A DNA stretch of 64,000 nt from Rhizoclosmatium globosum (taxonomy: Eukaryota > Chytridiomycota > Chytridiomycetes > Chytridiales > Chytriomycetaceae), in assembly GCA_002104985.1 (NCBI GenBank), contig MCGO01000137.1, positions 37,017 to 101,016 of the forward strand, read 5' to 3'. This document shows, piece by piece, positions 21,971 to 34,854 of this stretch. The notes under the pieces were generated by a model. The model had not been told where the DNA came from, made no database searches, and saw only the letters and a list, made by a program, of their open reading frames with translations. The position numbers were made by a program, and so were the translations under genes. The first letter of the stretch is position 1; each line of letters opens with the position of its first letter.

Positions 21971-24185
21971 ATGTCTGATCCAGAGCTGGCAGCAAAGTGT
22001 CCCGGCAGTCTCAACATGCACACCATCTTCCGTCTCCGTGGCGGTTGGTGCAAAGTAGTTCGAGCAGTAAGCACGCAGTCCCTTCACCCTTCAACCAAGA
22101 ACCTGAAACACCAACCCCGGCCATAACCCACGCCTAGGATGACTCCACAGCCTACCACCAAACCCTCAACAAAGTCAAACTAGTCGTAATCCTCGGCTCC
22201 CTCCAACATCAACAAGCCCTCATCGAACGCATGGTTGAAATCGACATGGAAGTAGACAGACTTGAAAACGCCGCCAATCAATCGGATACCTTGAAAGCCG
22301 AAGAGAAGCCCGTCTCTCCAGACGACCCAAACTGTGCCTGGGATGGAATGCTCCAAACTTCAAAGCAAAGACGCATTGCGTTGCTTCGTGCAGAGGGAAA
22401 GACTAGGACTGAGGAGCTTATGTTCATTAGAGAGAACTGCAAGATTGATGACGATGCTCATGATGAAGAAGACGATTTGGAGATTCCGGGTCTGTTGGGG
22501 GGTACGAGACATGCACCTGAAATTGGGTCTTCTGAGGCAGTTGAGTGTTTTTTGGTTGTTATGGATCATAGGGAAGGTATCACTAGATCACTAAAAAACT
22601 GCTGAACAGAGCTCCAGTGAATCAACAGCCATTTCAGACTCAACTACTGATCTTGGTATCCCAATCGGTGAAGTCATTCGAGTTACACATGAAACCTTTG
22701 GTGAAGTGGGAATGATGAGAGAGTATTCAATCAAGTCCAAAGAAAAGCTCTTCCGTAAACCCAAGATTCGTCAATATTTCAATGGTCCTGTTTTGCATCG
22801 AAGCACGCAGGAGATGCGGTCGACTTGGTACGAGATGTTTGTCGACTTGCTGTACGTCGGAATCTTCACGAAAGCCGGCCTCTTTATCAGCAGTGAGCAG
22901 TCTTGGGAATCGTTTACAAAGTTCGTTTTTGTGATGGTACCTTTGATTTCACACTGGCAAAACTTTACATGGTACAACAATGGTGTATCGCATGAGGATT
23001 TATACATGAAGGTGAGGACACCGATATTATCAGCCATTGAACTTAATTTTTGCATAGTTCCACTTCCTGTTCATCTGTATCTCTGCAATGGTCATGGGTA
23101 ACACCTTGGTCAACACTTTCGACCCAAACCCAGAATCCAACACATCTGCCATTTTCCTCCTATCATACATATGTGCTCGTGTATACATTCACTTTGCCCA
23201 GTTTATTGTCTGCTTCGTATTTGATCGTCGTTTCTCAAAGTCAATGACACCAGTCCTCATCTTCCGTGCAATCTCCATAGTGCCTCATGCAATTATTCTG
23301 GCGTTTCCAACCAATGGCACCTCTGAGCGAGACAATACGCGTTGGGGCCTATGGTGGTTCGGCACAGTTACGGAGCTCATCCATCCTTTCATCTCACTCC
23401 CTATAATGAGAGCACTCCCCAACGCAAACTACAGAGTCGCCATCAACATTGAGCATCTCGCAGAACGCACTGGAATCTTATACACATACGCACTCGGTGT
23501 AGTCGCCGTCACATTCCTATACGACACGAAATCTCAACACATCCAACTCGTAATGGGCGTCATGATCCTCGCCCTCATAATCGGAAACAATTTAAACCAC
23601 CTCTACTTCCGCCACGAATCCGGAAACCACTTCAAACACGCAATGCGTCGCGCTTGGTATACAGGATTAGGCTGGACATTCATTCATTACCCGTTAGTCA
23701 TCGCAACACTCAGTCTCGGAGCAGTCATGTCAGTTATGATCACCGTTCGTTTCAACCAAGCCGAAAACATTGTTGACTCTCCCGTCGCCCTCAAAAACGA
23801 GTGGAAGAATATTTACTTTGTCAGTCTTGGCGCTATTTACTTCTGCTTCATGTCCTTGGGCCTGCTTCATCAGAACCAGCCACCGACTCCTAAAAAAACG
23901 ACGGAGGAGAAACAGGCTTTGAAGGATGAGAGTGAGACGAAAGTCAAGACCAAGAAACTCAAAATTCGTACTAGAATGCCGAATTTGTCGCAGGAGAAGC
24001 GGTGTATTGTTATTCTTGCGTTAACCATGGTTATTGTGGTGGTCGGCGTCGCGGTTCCAGAACAATCTTGGAGTGTTGAGGGAATGTTTGGATTCGGTGC
24101 TGGTATAACCTCGTTCAGTGTGTTCATGATGGAATGGGCTATTTTGAAGAAGGCAAAAGGACCAAAGCAGGTCGTCGAGTTATGA
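21971..24185 (+). CDS. LtrA-family (low temperature requirement) membrane protein
   Basis: Model: join(21971..22066,22138..22576,22629..23011,23058..24185), 681 aa. The first 230 residues are acidic and soluble (DDDAHDEEDDLEIPGLLGG). The LtrA-like membrane region begins at STWYEMFVDLLYVGIFTKAG and continues as about ten hydrophobic helices, with the family-like GTVTELIHPF and NIEHLAERTGILY motifs in the middle. A charged cytosolic loop (ETKVKTKKLKIRTRMP) separates the last two helices. The transported substrate is unknown for the family. The exon 2/3 junction uses acceptor CAACAG at 22628; an earlier AG at 22618 would break the frame. It converges on the 7TM gene at 24210 with only 24 bases between stops. 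Confidence 0.8.
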
Positions 24186-24209
24186 ATAAAGTAAGGTCTT
24201 TATTTATCC

Positions 24210-25394
24210 TTATTTTCTTTCAAGACTGGGATCATGACCTTGGAATGATGGATGTCGAATCTGAGGAACGTTAGGGATTTCAGGTTGACTATCTTTTCGC
24301 GTAAGATCTTGAAGCGATCTTTGATGACTCCCTTTTCGCGTAAACTCGTGAATTGAAATCTTACTAGCTTTCCTTGATAAATCAATTTCCGAAAGTGACT
24401 TTTGACTTCCCTTCCGAGAGCTTTGCTTGCTGTCAGCCAATGAGTTATTGCTGCTTTTTCGTGATGGTTTGGACTGATCCATTTGATTTTGGACTGTGCT
24501 TCCCTTTCCTGTAAATACATTGAGTGACCCACGACTTCCACCATCGGAAGCTGCAGATTTCGCCTGTTCTAAATAATTGCGGAACAATGCAAATCGCATA
24601 CTGGTAATTACTAATCCTGTTCCAAACGCAGCCACATCCATCAAACTTCGTATTGCCAAATACGCAACAAACCAAGAATCCGCTTCATTTGAAATAATCC
24701 GACAAGCAAATGCAACGCTGAATAAAATAATAGTTGTTAAGTTCGCAAGGCAACCATAATATCCATATCGTGCAATAATCTTCAACTGCGGATTGATTTG
24801 TAAGTCGACCTCTTTCATGTCTGCCTTCAAACTGCGAATATACAGCGAGAACGACGCCACAAAGAACAAATCCATGAAACACATCAGAAGTCCTCCAACA
24901 CCATACGTCACCAACACATTAACTTCCGTCATGCCCCCATCCCCAGCACTCACAAAAATAGGCGTCAATCCAACAACAACCTGCAAATAGATAAGTATCT
25001 GCAACCCCTTCACAACAACCGGAGACCACTGCCTCTTCAAAATATCTACACTCCTATCAAACGAAAACGCAAGATACGAGTATTCCACCAGCGTCAACGA
25101 AATCGTACTGGCGATCCACATGGGTTTACAAGCAAGCCCATTTACCGTCCATATACTGATTGATGCTGCATCAACGCCACCGCCAATCCACATTAACAGC
25201 AGAAACGTGTTTGATCGCGTAAAGAAATTTGAAAACGTCAACGGTTGATGTCTTCCAGGGAGTTCAACGCGAAGGAGGAATATGATGAATAAAAACAGAA
25301 TTAGAAACGAAAGACCTGAGACGATTGCGGGAATGATGTACGCGATGGAAGAGAAGGCGGATATAGTGGATTCCGAAACTGTCATTGTCGTCAC
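24210..25394 (-). CDS. Seven-helix membrane protein with repeated RKxS tail
   Basis: Single-exon gene, 394 aa. Seven hydrophobic segments lie between residues of about 15 and 265 (IIPAIVSGLSFLILFLFIIF first), a topology like a seven-transmembrane receptor, but without class A signatures such as DRY or NPxxY. The cytoplasmic tail of about 115 residues is Ser/Lys-rich and repeats a basophilic phosphorylation consensus: SRKSS, SRKGS, SRKAS, TRKGS, TRKDS. That implies regulation by PKA-type kinases and fits a receptor or sensor. I cannot assign a family. The start MTTMTVSES precedes the first helix by about 15 residues; an ATG at residue 4 is equally possible. Confidence 0.7.
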   Translation of the reverse strand: MTTMTVSESTISAFSSIAYIIPAIVSGLSFLILFLFIIFLLRVELPGRHQPLTFSNFFTRSNTFLLLMWIGGGVDAASISIWTVNGLACKPMWIASTISLTLVEYSYLAFSFDRSVDILKRQWSPVVVKGLQILIYLQVVVGLTPIFVSAGDGGMTEVNVLVTYGVGGLLMCFMDLFFVASFSLYIRSLKADMKEVDLQINPQLKIIARYGYYGCLANLTTIILFSVAFACRIISNEADSWFVAYLAIRSLMDVAAFGTGLVITSMRFALFRNYLEQAKSAASDGGSRGSLNVFTGKGSTVQNQMDQSKPSRKSSNNSLADSKQSSRKGSQKSLSEIDLSRKASKISIHEFTRKGSHQRSLQDLTRKDSQPEIPNVPQIRHPSFQGHDPSLERK

Positions 25395-25995
25395 GGTGGT
25401 CCAAGTTTTTCTTTGTTCAAAACAATGGAATGGATACCCACACGAGTAATTGGTATATCAATGATAAGCTTTATGTCTAATCATTTTATTCTGAGTGCTG
25501 AGAAATGTCAACTTTCCCTCCCTTTCCTCGAAGCAGAATACTAGCGTTTACTTATGTGTATCGTGTTTTGTTGTTGCGGGACTGTATAGGTTTGACGATG
25601 TGTGTATTTGACTCTACCATGGCCATGTGGTCGCTTTCGAGTGTGGACTTTAGAAGCCATCCCCGCAACAGATTCAACACCTATTAGAGCCAGAGCTAAT
25701 AGTCCAAGTATGTTCATTACAGTCTGGGGCCGCAGTGCGTTCTCTCACAGGCTCAAGTATCTGAAATTGTCACAAAATTGCCATCATAAACACTGAGTTG
25801 TTAAATTTGATTTCTAAATTGAATGCGCTTAGGCCATGTACAGGTAGCAGAAGCCCTTCTTTTTCGTTCATTGAAATAAAATGTTACACAGTTCCACCTG
25901 GAAACTTGGCAAATAAAGCGAGAATATGTTTATACAAAAATTAATTTATATATCCATGAACCCACAATGTCATGAACAACTCGAAAGAAAAATCC
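25395..25995. other. Intergenic, no gene seen
   Basis: About 600 bases upstream of the 7TM gene and downstream of the disordered-protein gene. Short frames on both strands lack conserved features; nothing further can be supported. Confidence 0.4.
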
Positions 25996-28501
25996 TCAAG
26001 AAAACTTCCCTTCCAACTTCATAATTTCACGCATGAGCTGCTTCTCCTCTTCATCCAGTGTGTCAATTTCAAACTTGATCTTTTCTTGATCCATTTCACC
26101 CAAATCCGGCATTTGAAGGTGCCAAGGCTTTACGTCTGCTGGCGGGATAGAAGCTGCTTCAGAAATATTCTTGAGGGAAACAGATGGCTCAGGATCAGGT
26201 TGAGGCTCAAGTTGGACTGATGTAGGTTCAACTGCTTTGGCAAGTGGTTCGACTTCAGTAGTTTCAGTGTGAACGCGTGCCATCAGTTGACTAGTGATTC
26301 CCCTGAACCTTTGTTCCAACTCACTCAAGTCCTCTCGCTTTTTCCCAGTCACGCTGGTGTTGGCAGCTGAGCATTCAACAGGGTCAGCCCGAATTCCTCC
26401 CCGATACTCGCCACCATCACCAACTAACCCTTCTCTTCTTGGTGACACTTGTTTCCACACAACATTGACATTGTCGTTAGTGTTGGCATTGGCGCTAGAG
26501 GCGTCCGAGGCGTTTGAATCCAAAGCTACCACTTTTCCAATACCTTCCTCATGAGTAACAGCTACCACCTCATCTCCATCCTTCTCTCCTGAATCAGTCA
26601 TCTCACCAATTACCACGTCTTTAGGCTCTTTCCACACATTTGCCTCGACTGTTCCCCGAGTCTCTTCGCGCATTGACGCAAACACATCTGGAATACCAGC
26701 TCCCACATACGCACTCTTACTAGAATCCACAGTAATCCCCAAAACCTCAAACGGATCCGGCAACAACCCTCTCCCCACTACTCCCGCCCCACCAAAAACA
26801 GGCAACTTTGTCTTCCCCGCCGATCGCGGACTCTCAACTACAACCGGTGGCGCATACCGAGGAGGTGTTGTCATCATATCGGTTTTCACTGATTCTGCAG
26901 TGACATCCGAGATTGAGCAAGTGTCAGTTCTGCTGCCTGGATTTGCAGAAAAATCAACACCAATACCACCGCCATCTTCAATAACTTCTTGAAACCGATG
27001 CATCAAGTTCCCACCGCCACCAACAACGCCAGCAGCAGCACGCAGTTGACCGCGACCAGGCGTTTGTTGAATGCGACTGGGGGTTCCAAGCATATCCATG
27101 ACAGCCATACCAATATTTCGTGCTTTCGTTTGTTCAAGAACACGTCGCGGGGTATGTAGAATCTGCGGGGCGGATGTAGAAGTGGCGCTGGATGTTCTGT
27201 AGAGAGAGGTAGACGCGACAGCTTCCGTGAAGAGGGTTGAAGAAAGGTCTTGAGGGGTAGGGGTTGGTTGTGGGAGTGAGTTTTGCGTTGATGAATTAGT
27301 TTGTGGTTGTGGATGATGGTTCATTGCGTTGTTGTTTGTAATAGGAACGCGTTGTGGTGGTTTGAGAGGGGTTGGTGGAAGCGGAACTAAACCGGCTGCA
27401 GCTGCGTTGAACGTAGGACGTGATGCTAATTGCGGGAAAGGAGCTTCATTTGAGTAATTATTTATGGATTGATGTTGCTGATGGCGTTGAGGTCCTTGAA
27501 AATGTTGGGACAGCTGACTACTTGTTGAATAATCGTCTACAACGCGTTGTGCAGGTCGAGAAGACATTGAAAAACTCTCTCTATAATTAGTCATGGACTC
27601 GTCTGGTTGTTGGTTCATCTAGTATTGGCATCAGTGATTAGCCAAGCATCCATCAATTCTTATCGCTTACTATCGGTACTGTAGCATTAGTATTCTTCTT
27701 AATGACTCGCACTGGTCCTGCGTAGATAGAAGCGCGTTTTCTGACTGATTCGCCATCCTCTTGCTGCGCAAATCTAGTTAGTGGGAGTTCTGTGCCGATT
27801 AAGAACACACCAATGCTCGGGACTGAGACCCTGCAAATGTAGTGTTTCTTCGACCTGCTCCAGCAACAGGCCTCGATGTGGCTGACGGGTTTGACGTCTT
27901 CAGGGCCGAGTTTCGAGAATCCAAATCCTTTGTTGAATCCGCGCCAAGAATATCGTCCAAATTGACCGTTCCAAAGCTATCGTCCTGAATCTGCGAACGA
28001 GTAGCTACAGACACAGGTTTCCTGGCTGGTGCTTGATTGTTTCTGACAGGATTCTGGGTTGTTGAAGGAGCAGGCCTTTGAATCTGAGTTGAAGAAATCT
28101 GTTTAGACTGAGCAACGACGCGCGGCTTTGCAGAAATTGAAGATCGAAGTGGTGGAGCCGATGCCGTTGTTGAAGTTGAAGTTGGATTTTGGCGTCTCTG
28201 CGAAAAGGGAAGCGATGCGAGTGGGGCAGTTGGTCGTGTTTGTGTTTTTGAGAGGGACGAGTGTGGTTTGGTGGAAATTGAAGTTGTTGAAGTTGTTGTT
28301 GAAGTGGGTGGCTTTGGCTTTGGCTTTGAAGACTGGTTTGGTTTAGAAGAAGGTTGCTCAAGTTAACAAGGGACTGGCACTCACTGCCGCCGATGACGTA
28401 GCACTACTAGTCTTACTGCTGCTCGTATTCTCTTTGCCGCTGTTGATGCGTGTTTTGGTGGCGGTTGCGGTGCGGTGCGTGGCTGATGATGCAAATGACA
28501 T
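25996..28501 (-). CDS. Large disordered protein with KEN motif and C-terminal coil
   Basis: Four exons on minus: 28501..28385, 28332..27811, 27763..27671, 27618..25996, 784 aa, with introns of 47-52 nt all in phase. The sequence is mostly low complexity: Ser/Thr/Pro-rich at the start, Gln/His-rich in the middle, acidic later. Distinct islands are a KEN box in INSGKENTSSS near residue 24, SFGTVNLDDILGADSTKD, and a C-terminal helix (EEEKQLMREIMKLEGKF) that could form a coiled coil. A KEN box suggests APC/C-dependent turnover in the cell cycle, but three-residue motifs occur by chance. I do not recognise the family. The gene is divergent from the LRR gene at 29078. Confidence 0.65.
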
Positions 28502-29077
28502 TTCTTGCTTTCTTTCTGGTTTCGGACAGATTCAGGTCAGGGAAAAGGGAAAACAACGACAGACTGCTGCTCGAAATACACCTAAATACACATTGGTTGA
28601 TAAACGGGACAATGCGCCACGTTTATTGGAGTTGAAGCAAAATAATAGATTCATTCTCCTCGACTATTGCTACTCTGCAAATTGACAATAAGCTATTTCA
28701 ACAACTGTCGTACAACAAAATTCTGGAGCATCAAAAACTAAGGTATTGCCGAGGTTGCTATTTTTCCGTTAATTCTGTCTGGAATATGAGGTAATTGGAT
28801 CTAAAATGTCTAGCTTGAGTTTACAGTGGATATTTTAACCCTTATCGATTTAGACACTGAGAAAATGCCAAGACTTCAATTTACGTGATAACATTGTTGG
28901 GAACAACAAATAGAACCAAGAATTGCAGAACAGTTTCGCCGGAACTACCATGCAACGATCAATTTACATTCAAGTTATCTTTGGTTGATAATATCAGTCA
29001 TATTGAATGAGATGGAGATCTGGTTCATGATTGAAACAAGTTTTCTCCTCAAGCTTCCATTGTCCCGTCCAAGAGAC
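28502..29077. other. Divergent intergenic region
   Basis: About 575 bases between two divergent starts (28501 minus, 29078 plus), so both promoters must lie here. No clear motif, RNA gene or repeat recognised. Confidence 0.4.
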
Positions 29078-32000
29078 ATGAAAACCTTCATGTTGGCAAT
29101 CATCGTTGCGCTTGCAAGGCTTGTTGCTTCAGTAGGAAGTGGCGGATTAGACTGTGCAGTTGCCCATGCGATATGGCCGGAAGTGTTCAATGATACGGCC
29201 AATTGTTGTGATGTTCTTGACATCAACAACGCTAATGCTACAAACGCATATGTTTCTTGCACAAATCAACGCATTGATACACTGTGAGTGGTATGTTCTC
29301 AGCAATGCCGAAGCGTTTACAAATCCTTTCAAGTGTGCTTTCGAACTCTACCCTTCTGTCTCGCGATATTCCCGATTTTACTCTGCTGACAGCTTTAACG
29401 TATTTGTGCGTCATGCCTATCTTATTCAGGACTGTGTGCCTAACATACAATTAAGGAACGTGGCCTACAACAGATTCACAGGCTTTTTGACCACACTTAC
29501 CAATCTGTCCTCCAACATTGAAGTTCTGTGGGTCTTGCTTTTGTTTTTGTAGGATTCTTGCTGATTTTCGGGGTAGCGATGTTTCCTGTAACAAACTAAC
29601 AGGATCTATCCCTGACTGGTCTGTGGGGGCATATTCCAACTTTGCTTACTTGTAAGTATCTCGTTGCACTTGTTTCTGGGTGGGTTATTAATTTTCGACC
29701 AGGGATGTTGAAGACAACGAAATCAGCGGTTCTTTGCCAATGTTTTGGCCTGACTCCCTCACAGAGATTTACTTAAGTAATAACTATCAGATTATGGGAT
29801 CACTTCCTACTTTACCAAGTAACCTTCAAGTGTTGTAAGTGAAATTTGGAAATGGATTTTTTCTGAAAGTAAGGTTTGTCAGCGAATCCGAAGCAACAAA
29901 TCTCACAGGCAACCTGCCATTGACTTTTCCAGTAAATTTGACAACATTTATTGTGAACGACAATCAAATCGAAGGCACAATTCCCTCTTCGCTTTTAACA
30001 TCCAACCTTGACACATTCGAAGTCGCAAACAACAAATTAAGTGGTTCAATTCCAGATCTTCCACATAGCTTAATTCTGTGCTCATGCCAATTGCGACTTG
30101 AAGGAAACTGTTTTACGAATGCTGAAAGTATGGGTTCATCAATTGGACACACCATAGACAATGCGTTGAATTGCCCAGCAATTGAAACTAGTTTTTTATC
30201 TGCAGCTACCGGAACTGCTGCGACAACTATTTTAAACGCTTCAACTTTGTCAACTTTGTCAAGCACATACTCGTATGTGTCAGTGGGAACCTCTTCTAGT
30301 ACCAAATATGTTTCAACGGAAACGTCCACATTGACTTCAACTTCCAGTTCAACAACCCAATTGCCAACAGTTTTGACAACGTCATCCACAAACATTATCT
30401 CGACCGCTTCACATGTAATGACGTCATCTTCTACACTGGCCTCATCTTCTTATAACCCCATTACAACAAAGGCAACTACTACCGCTGCAACTCAACCATC
30501 GCAATCCACAACTCAGGTTTCTTCTTATAATCCCATGACGACAAAGGCAACTACATCCGCTCCAGCTCAACCACCGCAATCATCCACAATTCAGGTTTTG
30601 GCTCCTCTCAGCGCTGATGATATTGCGAATCAAATCGCGGCTGGCCCAATCCCCTCTTATTCCCCCCTCATCCCACTTGATTCCAACACTGCACAGGTTG
30701 TCGTCGACAGTTTCTCGAATCTACTTGGGAAATCAAACAATGGATTGGAGCCTGTGTCTTTCACGAAATCTTTGGGATACGTATTGGGAACTTTGCAGCC
30801 TGGTTTGACTTTCAGTTTCGCTGGATATCCGTTGGCGGGGTCGTCGCAGGCAGGACAGGACCAGAATGGTGCTGCGTATATACTTTCGTTCAGTCAATAT
30901 TCGGTGAGTTGTTTTCTTATTAAATAAGTTCTTGTATTTAAAAGTTCCAATGGTTAGATTAATGATGTGGTAACTTCTTCGTCGCGATCGGGTATCTTGA
31001 CAACGTACAACGCAAGCGCTTTGGAGTTTTTGCTCCCTTTGGAAGTCGCCATTGCAACAGAGTGGATCGGAATGCAATTGTTGGCCAACAGCTCAAACAT
31101 TGTCATCAGCATTAATACAGGACACACCTCGCTTGTGAATTTCAATGTAGCTATATCCAAGTCATCAAGAAAGAGAGCTCCTGGAATTCAGCCATATATT
31201 ATTAATGGTGCTGCACCATTGATTCCTATTTTTCCACCTGCTGTTCCGAATCGGCCGTTAGTGAATGAAACCCATTCGGGTTTGACTGATCAAGACTTTG
31301 TAGATGTTGCAAAAAGCATCATTGTTCCTGTTTGTGCGCGCTCTTGTGAATCACAGGTACTGATAACATTGTGTCAGAAGCATCTAATGAAACGCATCTC
31401 AGATTCCCAATTTTGCTGGATTCCGCGAAAGCGCCACTATTCAGACATTGAATTCAACCTGCCAGCTTGTCACTCACTCCACATTCACTTCATATGTATC
31501 CTGCGCCTCTGCTCAGCCAGCGTGTCAAGTGCCTGGATCCTTTGGTGTTGCCTTAGCCGTGGATTTCGCGAATCGTTTTGAAGTTACTTGCAAAGGGTTT
31601 ATCCAACCAACTCCAAATGTCTTGGCAAAGAGCAAAACTCTCGAATTCAATTTCAATAACACTGCGAACCAACATATCATCAATTTTCAGTACTCTGTGA
31701 CTGATATAACTAATGTGACGACATATGCTGGTCTTCCATACCCAGTGTTTAACGATGTTCGTGCTCGACGCGACTTGATTGACATCACACCACTCAATTA
31801 CGATGGATGTGGATCCGTCATTGCGCACATGAAATACGACATCTGTGAAGGAAACGTGATTGGAAGCAATGTTTGCAACGGAACCTTCACGCCTCACTTG
31901 AAGTTTCCTGAGTATGATTTGACCCAGATTCCAGGAAGTGGATACGATTCGCAGTCGTGCAAGGCGACGTCTGTGGGCAATGGAGGTGGACAAGGCCCTG

Positions 32001-32638
32001 TTACGACTCTGGCGCTCATCTTGGGGAACGAAAATAGTCAAGGGCAAGGACAGAATCAAGTCAAAACTCAATCACTTGCTGTTGTAAACGAACAACCAAA
32101 TTACCAAGTTCAGGTTGCGACGAGTAATAGCAATGCAAATGAAGATGGTGTTGCGCAACGACCAACTGTTGGTGGGGTGGCTGCAAATTCTGGAACTTCG
32201 GTTGTTGTGGGTCAGGGAAGTACAGGAGGCTCTCCTGTTACTGTTCTGAGCAATCCAGGCATTGGTAATCCCGTGATTGCTACTGCTGCTTTGCAAGTTG
32301 ACAATAGCGGCTCATCAGCTATTCAAACCGCGGTTGTACCACAAGATTCTGGTGTATCGCAAAACCAAGGAACAGGCGGGGCCGTTGTTTCGCAGGTCAA
32401 CCTGCCTGTAATTGTCCCTTCTGCAACCGTTGTTGTGGTTGTTCCCGATGCGCCTTTTGTTCCTCAAGTAACTTCAACGCGAACCTCAACGCAGACATCT
32501 TCATTTACTCCAACGCAATCAGCAAGTATCGCGACAGAAACGGGAGTAGGAAAAGCGATTGGATCTACCAAATCCAACGCGTCTAAGCTGAAGTTTATGG
32601 TTGGCTTATTTGGATTGTTCCTTTTTTCATTTTATTAG
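29078..32638 (+). CDS. Secreted/GPI-type LRR surface protein
   Basis: Eight exons: 29078..29283, 29334..29405, 29456..29527, 29577..29651, 29703..29834, 29883..30903, 30958..31356, 31403..32638, 1,070 aa. Order: signal peptide (MKTFMLAIIVALARLVASVG), Cys-containing cap (NDTANCCDVLD), plant-type leucine-rich repeats (LDVSCNKLTGSIPDW, NDNQIEGTIPSSL, NNKLSGSIPDLP), a Ser/Thr/Pro-rich stalk with repeated SSYNP(I/M)TTKATT, a Cys-rich extracellular region with many N-glycosylation sites, a Gln/Val-rich low-complexity segment, and a terminal hydrophobic tail after SNASKLK that resembles a GPI signal. The first five introns are all phase 2 and fall at LRR boundaries. Probably a cell-wall or adhesion receptor without cytoplasmic domain. 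Confidence 0.82.
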
Positions 32639-32819
32639 TTTGACTTAATGATGTGTCTGGTTGTACCAAGACCCTTAGTTGTGGAATATTTGGATCTACC
32701 AAATCCAACGCGTCAAAGCTGAAGTTTATGGTTGGCTTATTTGGACTGTTTCTTTTTTCATTTTATTAGTTTGACTTCATGATATATCTAGTTGTACCAA
32801 GAATTTTTCGTGGAATATG
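32561..32819. repeat. 131-bp direct duplication at the 3' end of the LRR gene
   Basis: The segment starting GGATCTACCAAATCCAACGC at 32561 recurs at 32692 with few changes, a tandem duplication of 131-bp period. It covers the codons of the C-terminal hydrophobic tail, the stop and the following 3' region. The second copy lies beyond the stop codon and is not translated. Confidence 0.88.
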
Positions 32820-33171
32820 ATTGCAAACGCCGCCTCTGATAACACTTTGAGGCACAACCGTGTGATCCCAACCTTGCACGCAAAGAGCAATGAACTTGGT
32901 AAGACACAAGAACTGTTGTTGATTTCCGTCACAGCGAGTCCTGCTGCTGAATCTACTTATCGCATTCAATTGTCAAATTCAAAAAAAAAAGGCTATAGGG
33001 TAGAAGAATTGCGACAGTTATGTTGCTTGATTTCCTAGACTCGGTAGTTGATACTCCAGGAAAGAGTCCGGACGTATTGTTTTTTGTTAAAGAATATTGA
33101 ACAATTGATTTCTGGTTCAAGTAATTTTACTACAATCTATGCAGCTCCCAAAAATATTCTCACAGTTGGCC
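32820..33171. other. Intergenic between LRR and OSBP-like genes
   Basis: About 350 bases between convergent gene ends. No gene or repeat that I can support. Confidence 0.4.
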
Positions 33172-34652
33172 TCATTTAGTTGGAAGCTTTACGACGACAC
33201 CCTCTTTCAAATACGGTTTCCCACGTTCCTTCGCCAACTCCTCATTCAACTCCACATTATCATCATCAGGAATAATCGGCGTTTTGAACGTGAAAAACCT
33301 GCTTTCAAACGGTTCTTTTCTCGCCTTCCGGATACGTCTCTGTTCTTCCTCAATCTCACGCTTCAACTTGGTCGCAACTCCATACTCCTTCTTATGAATC
33401 GCATCCGTTACACCTTTCCACAACTTTCGAGATTCAAACTGATCCATTAGGTCTTCCGGTGGACAAATCTTTTCAGCGGTTGTGCTTGATTGAAGGTCAA
33501 ACAGAAGCCCTTCAGTGTTGGTTGCCACGATTTTAACAAATACTTTTGCATTCCACTGGCCCGAAAGCGTGGCAACAACTTGTGATTCCGGGATTTTCGA
33601 AATATCCGTGAGGGACTTTGTAGCTGCATCGAATCGATACACTTTCCCCTCCACAGCAAACTTTGCAGACCCAAAGAACGGCTTTACATCGCAAAAACAG
33701 TCAGATACACACACTACATAACCAAAAAAAAAACACGATAATACAAACCTCATCCTTATACAAAAAGATACACCGAAGCCCGGACTTCTCACACGTAACA
33801 ACCGTAGTCTCACTCACAGTAATATACGGACTCCCCGTCAACCAACCCCCAACACTCGCCCACGGATACGTCATCTGATACTCCTCACCCCACTTCTCCA
33901 AGTTCACAAAGACTCCAGGGTTATGTTCCCCGGCCCCGAACTTCAACTGCGTCCCGGTGAACTTTGCAGCAACGTGATCGACTCCACGTGCAACAACGCC
34001 TTTTTCTTTACATTCGTAGTAGAATGCGGAGATGGGTGGGTGGTGGATGATTTGTTCGCTTAAGCAGCCAACGCGGATTTTCGGGGATGGACTTGTTGGA
34101 GTGGAGGAGGACTCGGATATGAAGGTGGGAGCAGGTGTGTTGTCGACTTCCCATTCGCATCGGAAGATTTCGCCGAGAACTGGGTTGTATGGCTTCCTTA
34201 AGTCTGGGTTTCGAGATTTCCACTTTGTGTCTTTGCATAGGAACCAACGGAGGCTGTAGAGTAGAGTTAAAGAAGTTAAAGAAGTATAACTGGAGAGTTG
34301 GGAGGGGACGTACACATGAAGCATCCTTTCAACGTCGTTCTCTGGGTCGCCCATGGAAGCAAAGTAATCTGGGCGATCATTGTAGTTCCAGAACTCAAGA
34401 TTAGATCGAGGTTCCATCAAGTTCGCAGGAAGCGAAAGACGCAGACCGCTGAGATCCTTGACCTAAGATATGATTTCAAATGATCAGCCAATTTGACAGC
34501 ATGCCCAACTATATGTACAAACAACTCACAGATCCAAGTTTCTTCAGAAGACTCCAAACAAAGGAAAGCTTGGAGCTGTTGTCATCCATATCAATGGCTT
34601 CGGCAGAGTCAAGATGCTCGTCCGCTACTGGCGCTGATTCAGTTTTTAGCAT
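33172..34652 (-). CDS. Oxysterol-binding protein-related (OSBP/ORP) lipid-transfer protein
   Basis: Short ORP without PH domain, expected in the cytosol and at membrane contact sites, exchanging sterol and/or phosphoinositide. Exons on minus: 34652..34530, 34462..34314, 34253..33749, 33681..33172, 428 aa, in phase. Family features: lid region SLLKKLGS, DLSGLRLSLPANLMEPRS, RKPYNPVLGEIF, and the fingerprint EQIIHHPPISAFYYE (EQxSHHPP with Ser changed to Ile). Further features are GTQLKFGAG and a basic C-terminal helix (KREIEEEQRRIRKARKE). The length is typical of yeast Osh4-Osh7 type proteins. Of the intron acceptors, the one at 33682 (TAAAG) is the weakest. Confidence 0.88.
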
Positions 34653-34854
34653 TGTTTTTTTGGAGTATTTGCAAACAATTCGAAAACCGATTTCAAGTAA
34701 CGTGAAACAACCACTTCATAGGAAGGATCGGGGCGCAAACCCTTAAAAAGGATACATAAATAGAAGTAGAAATGAAAGGATAATTGCCAGATTTTATGCA
34801 ACAACAAAAACACCCCTGACCTTTTCATACAATACGAACTACCTATACTCTTCA

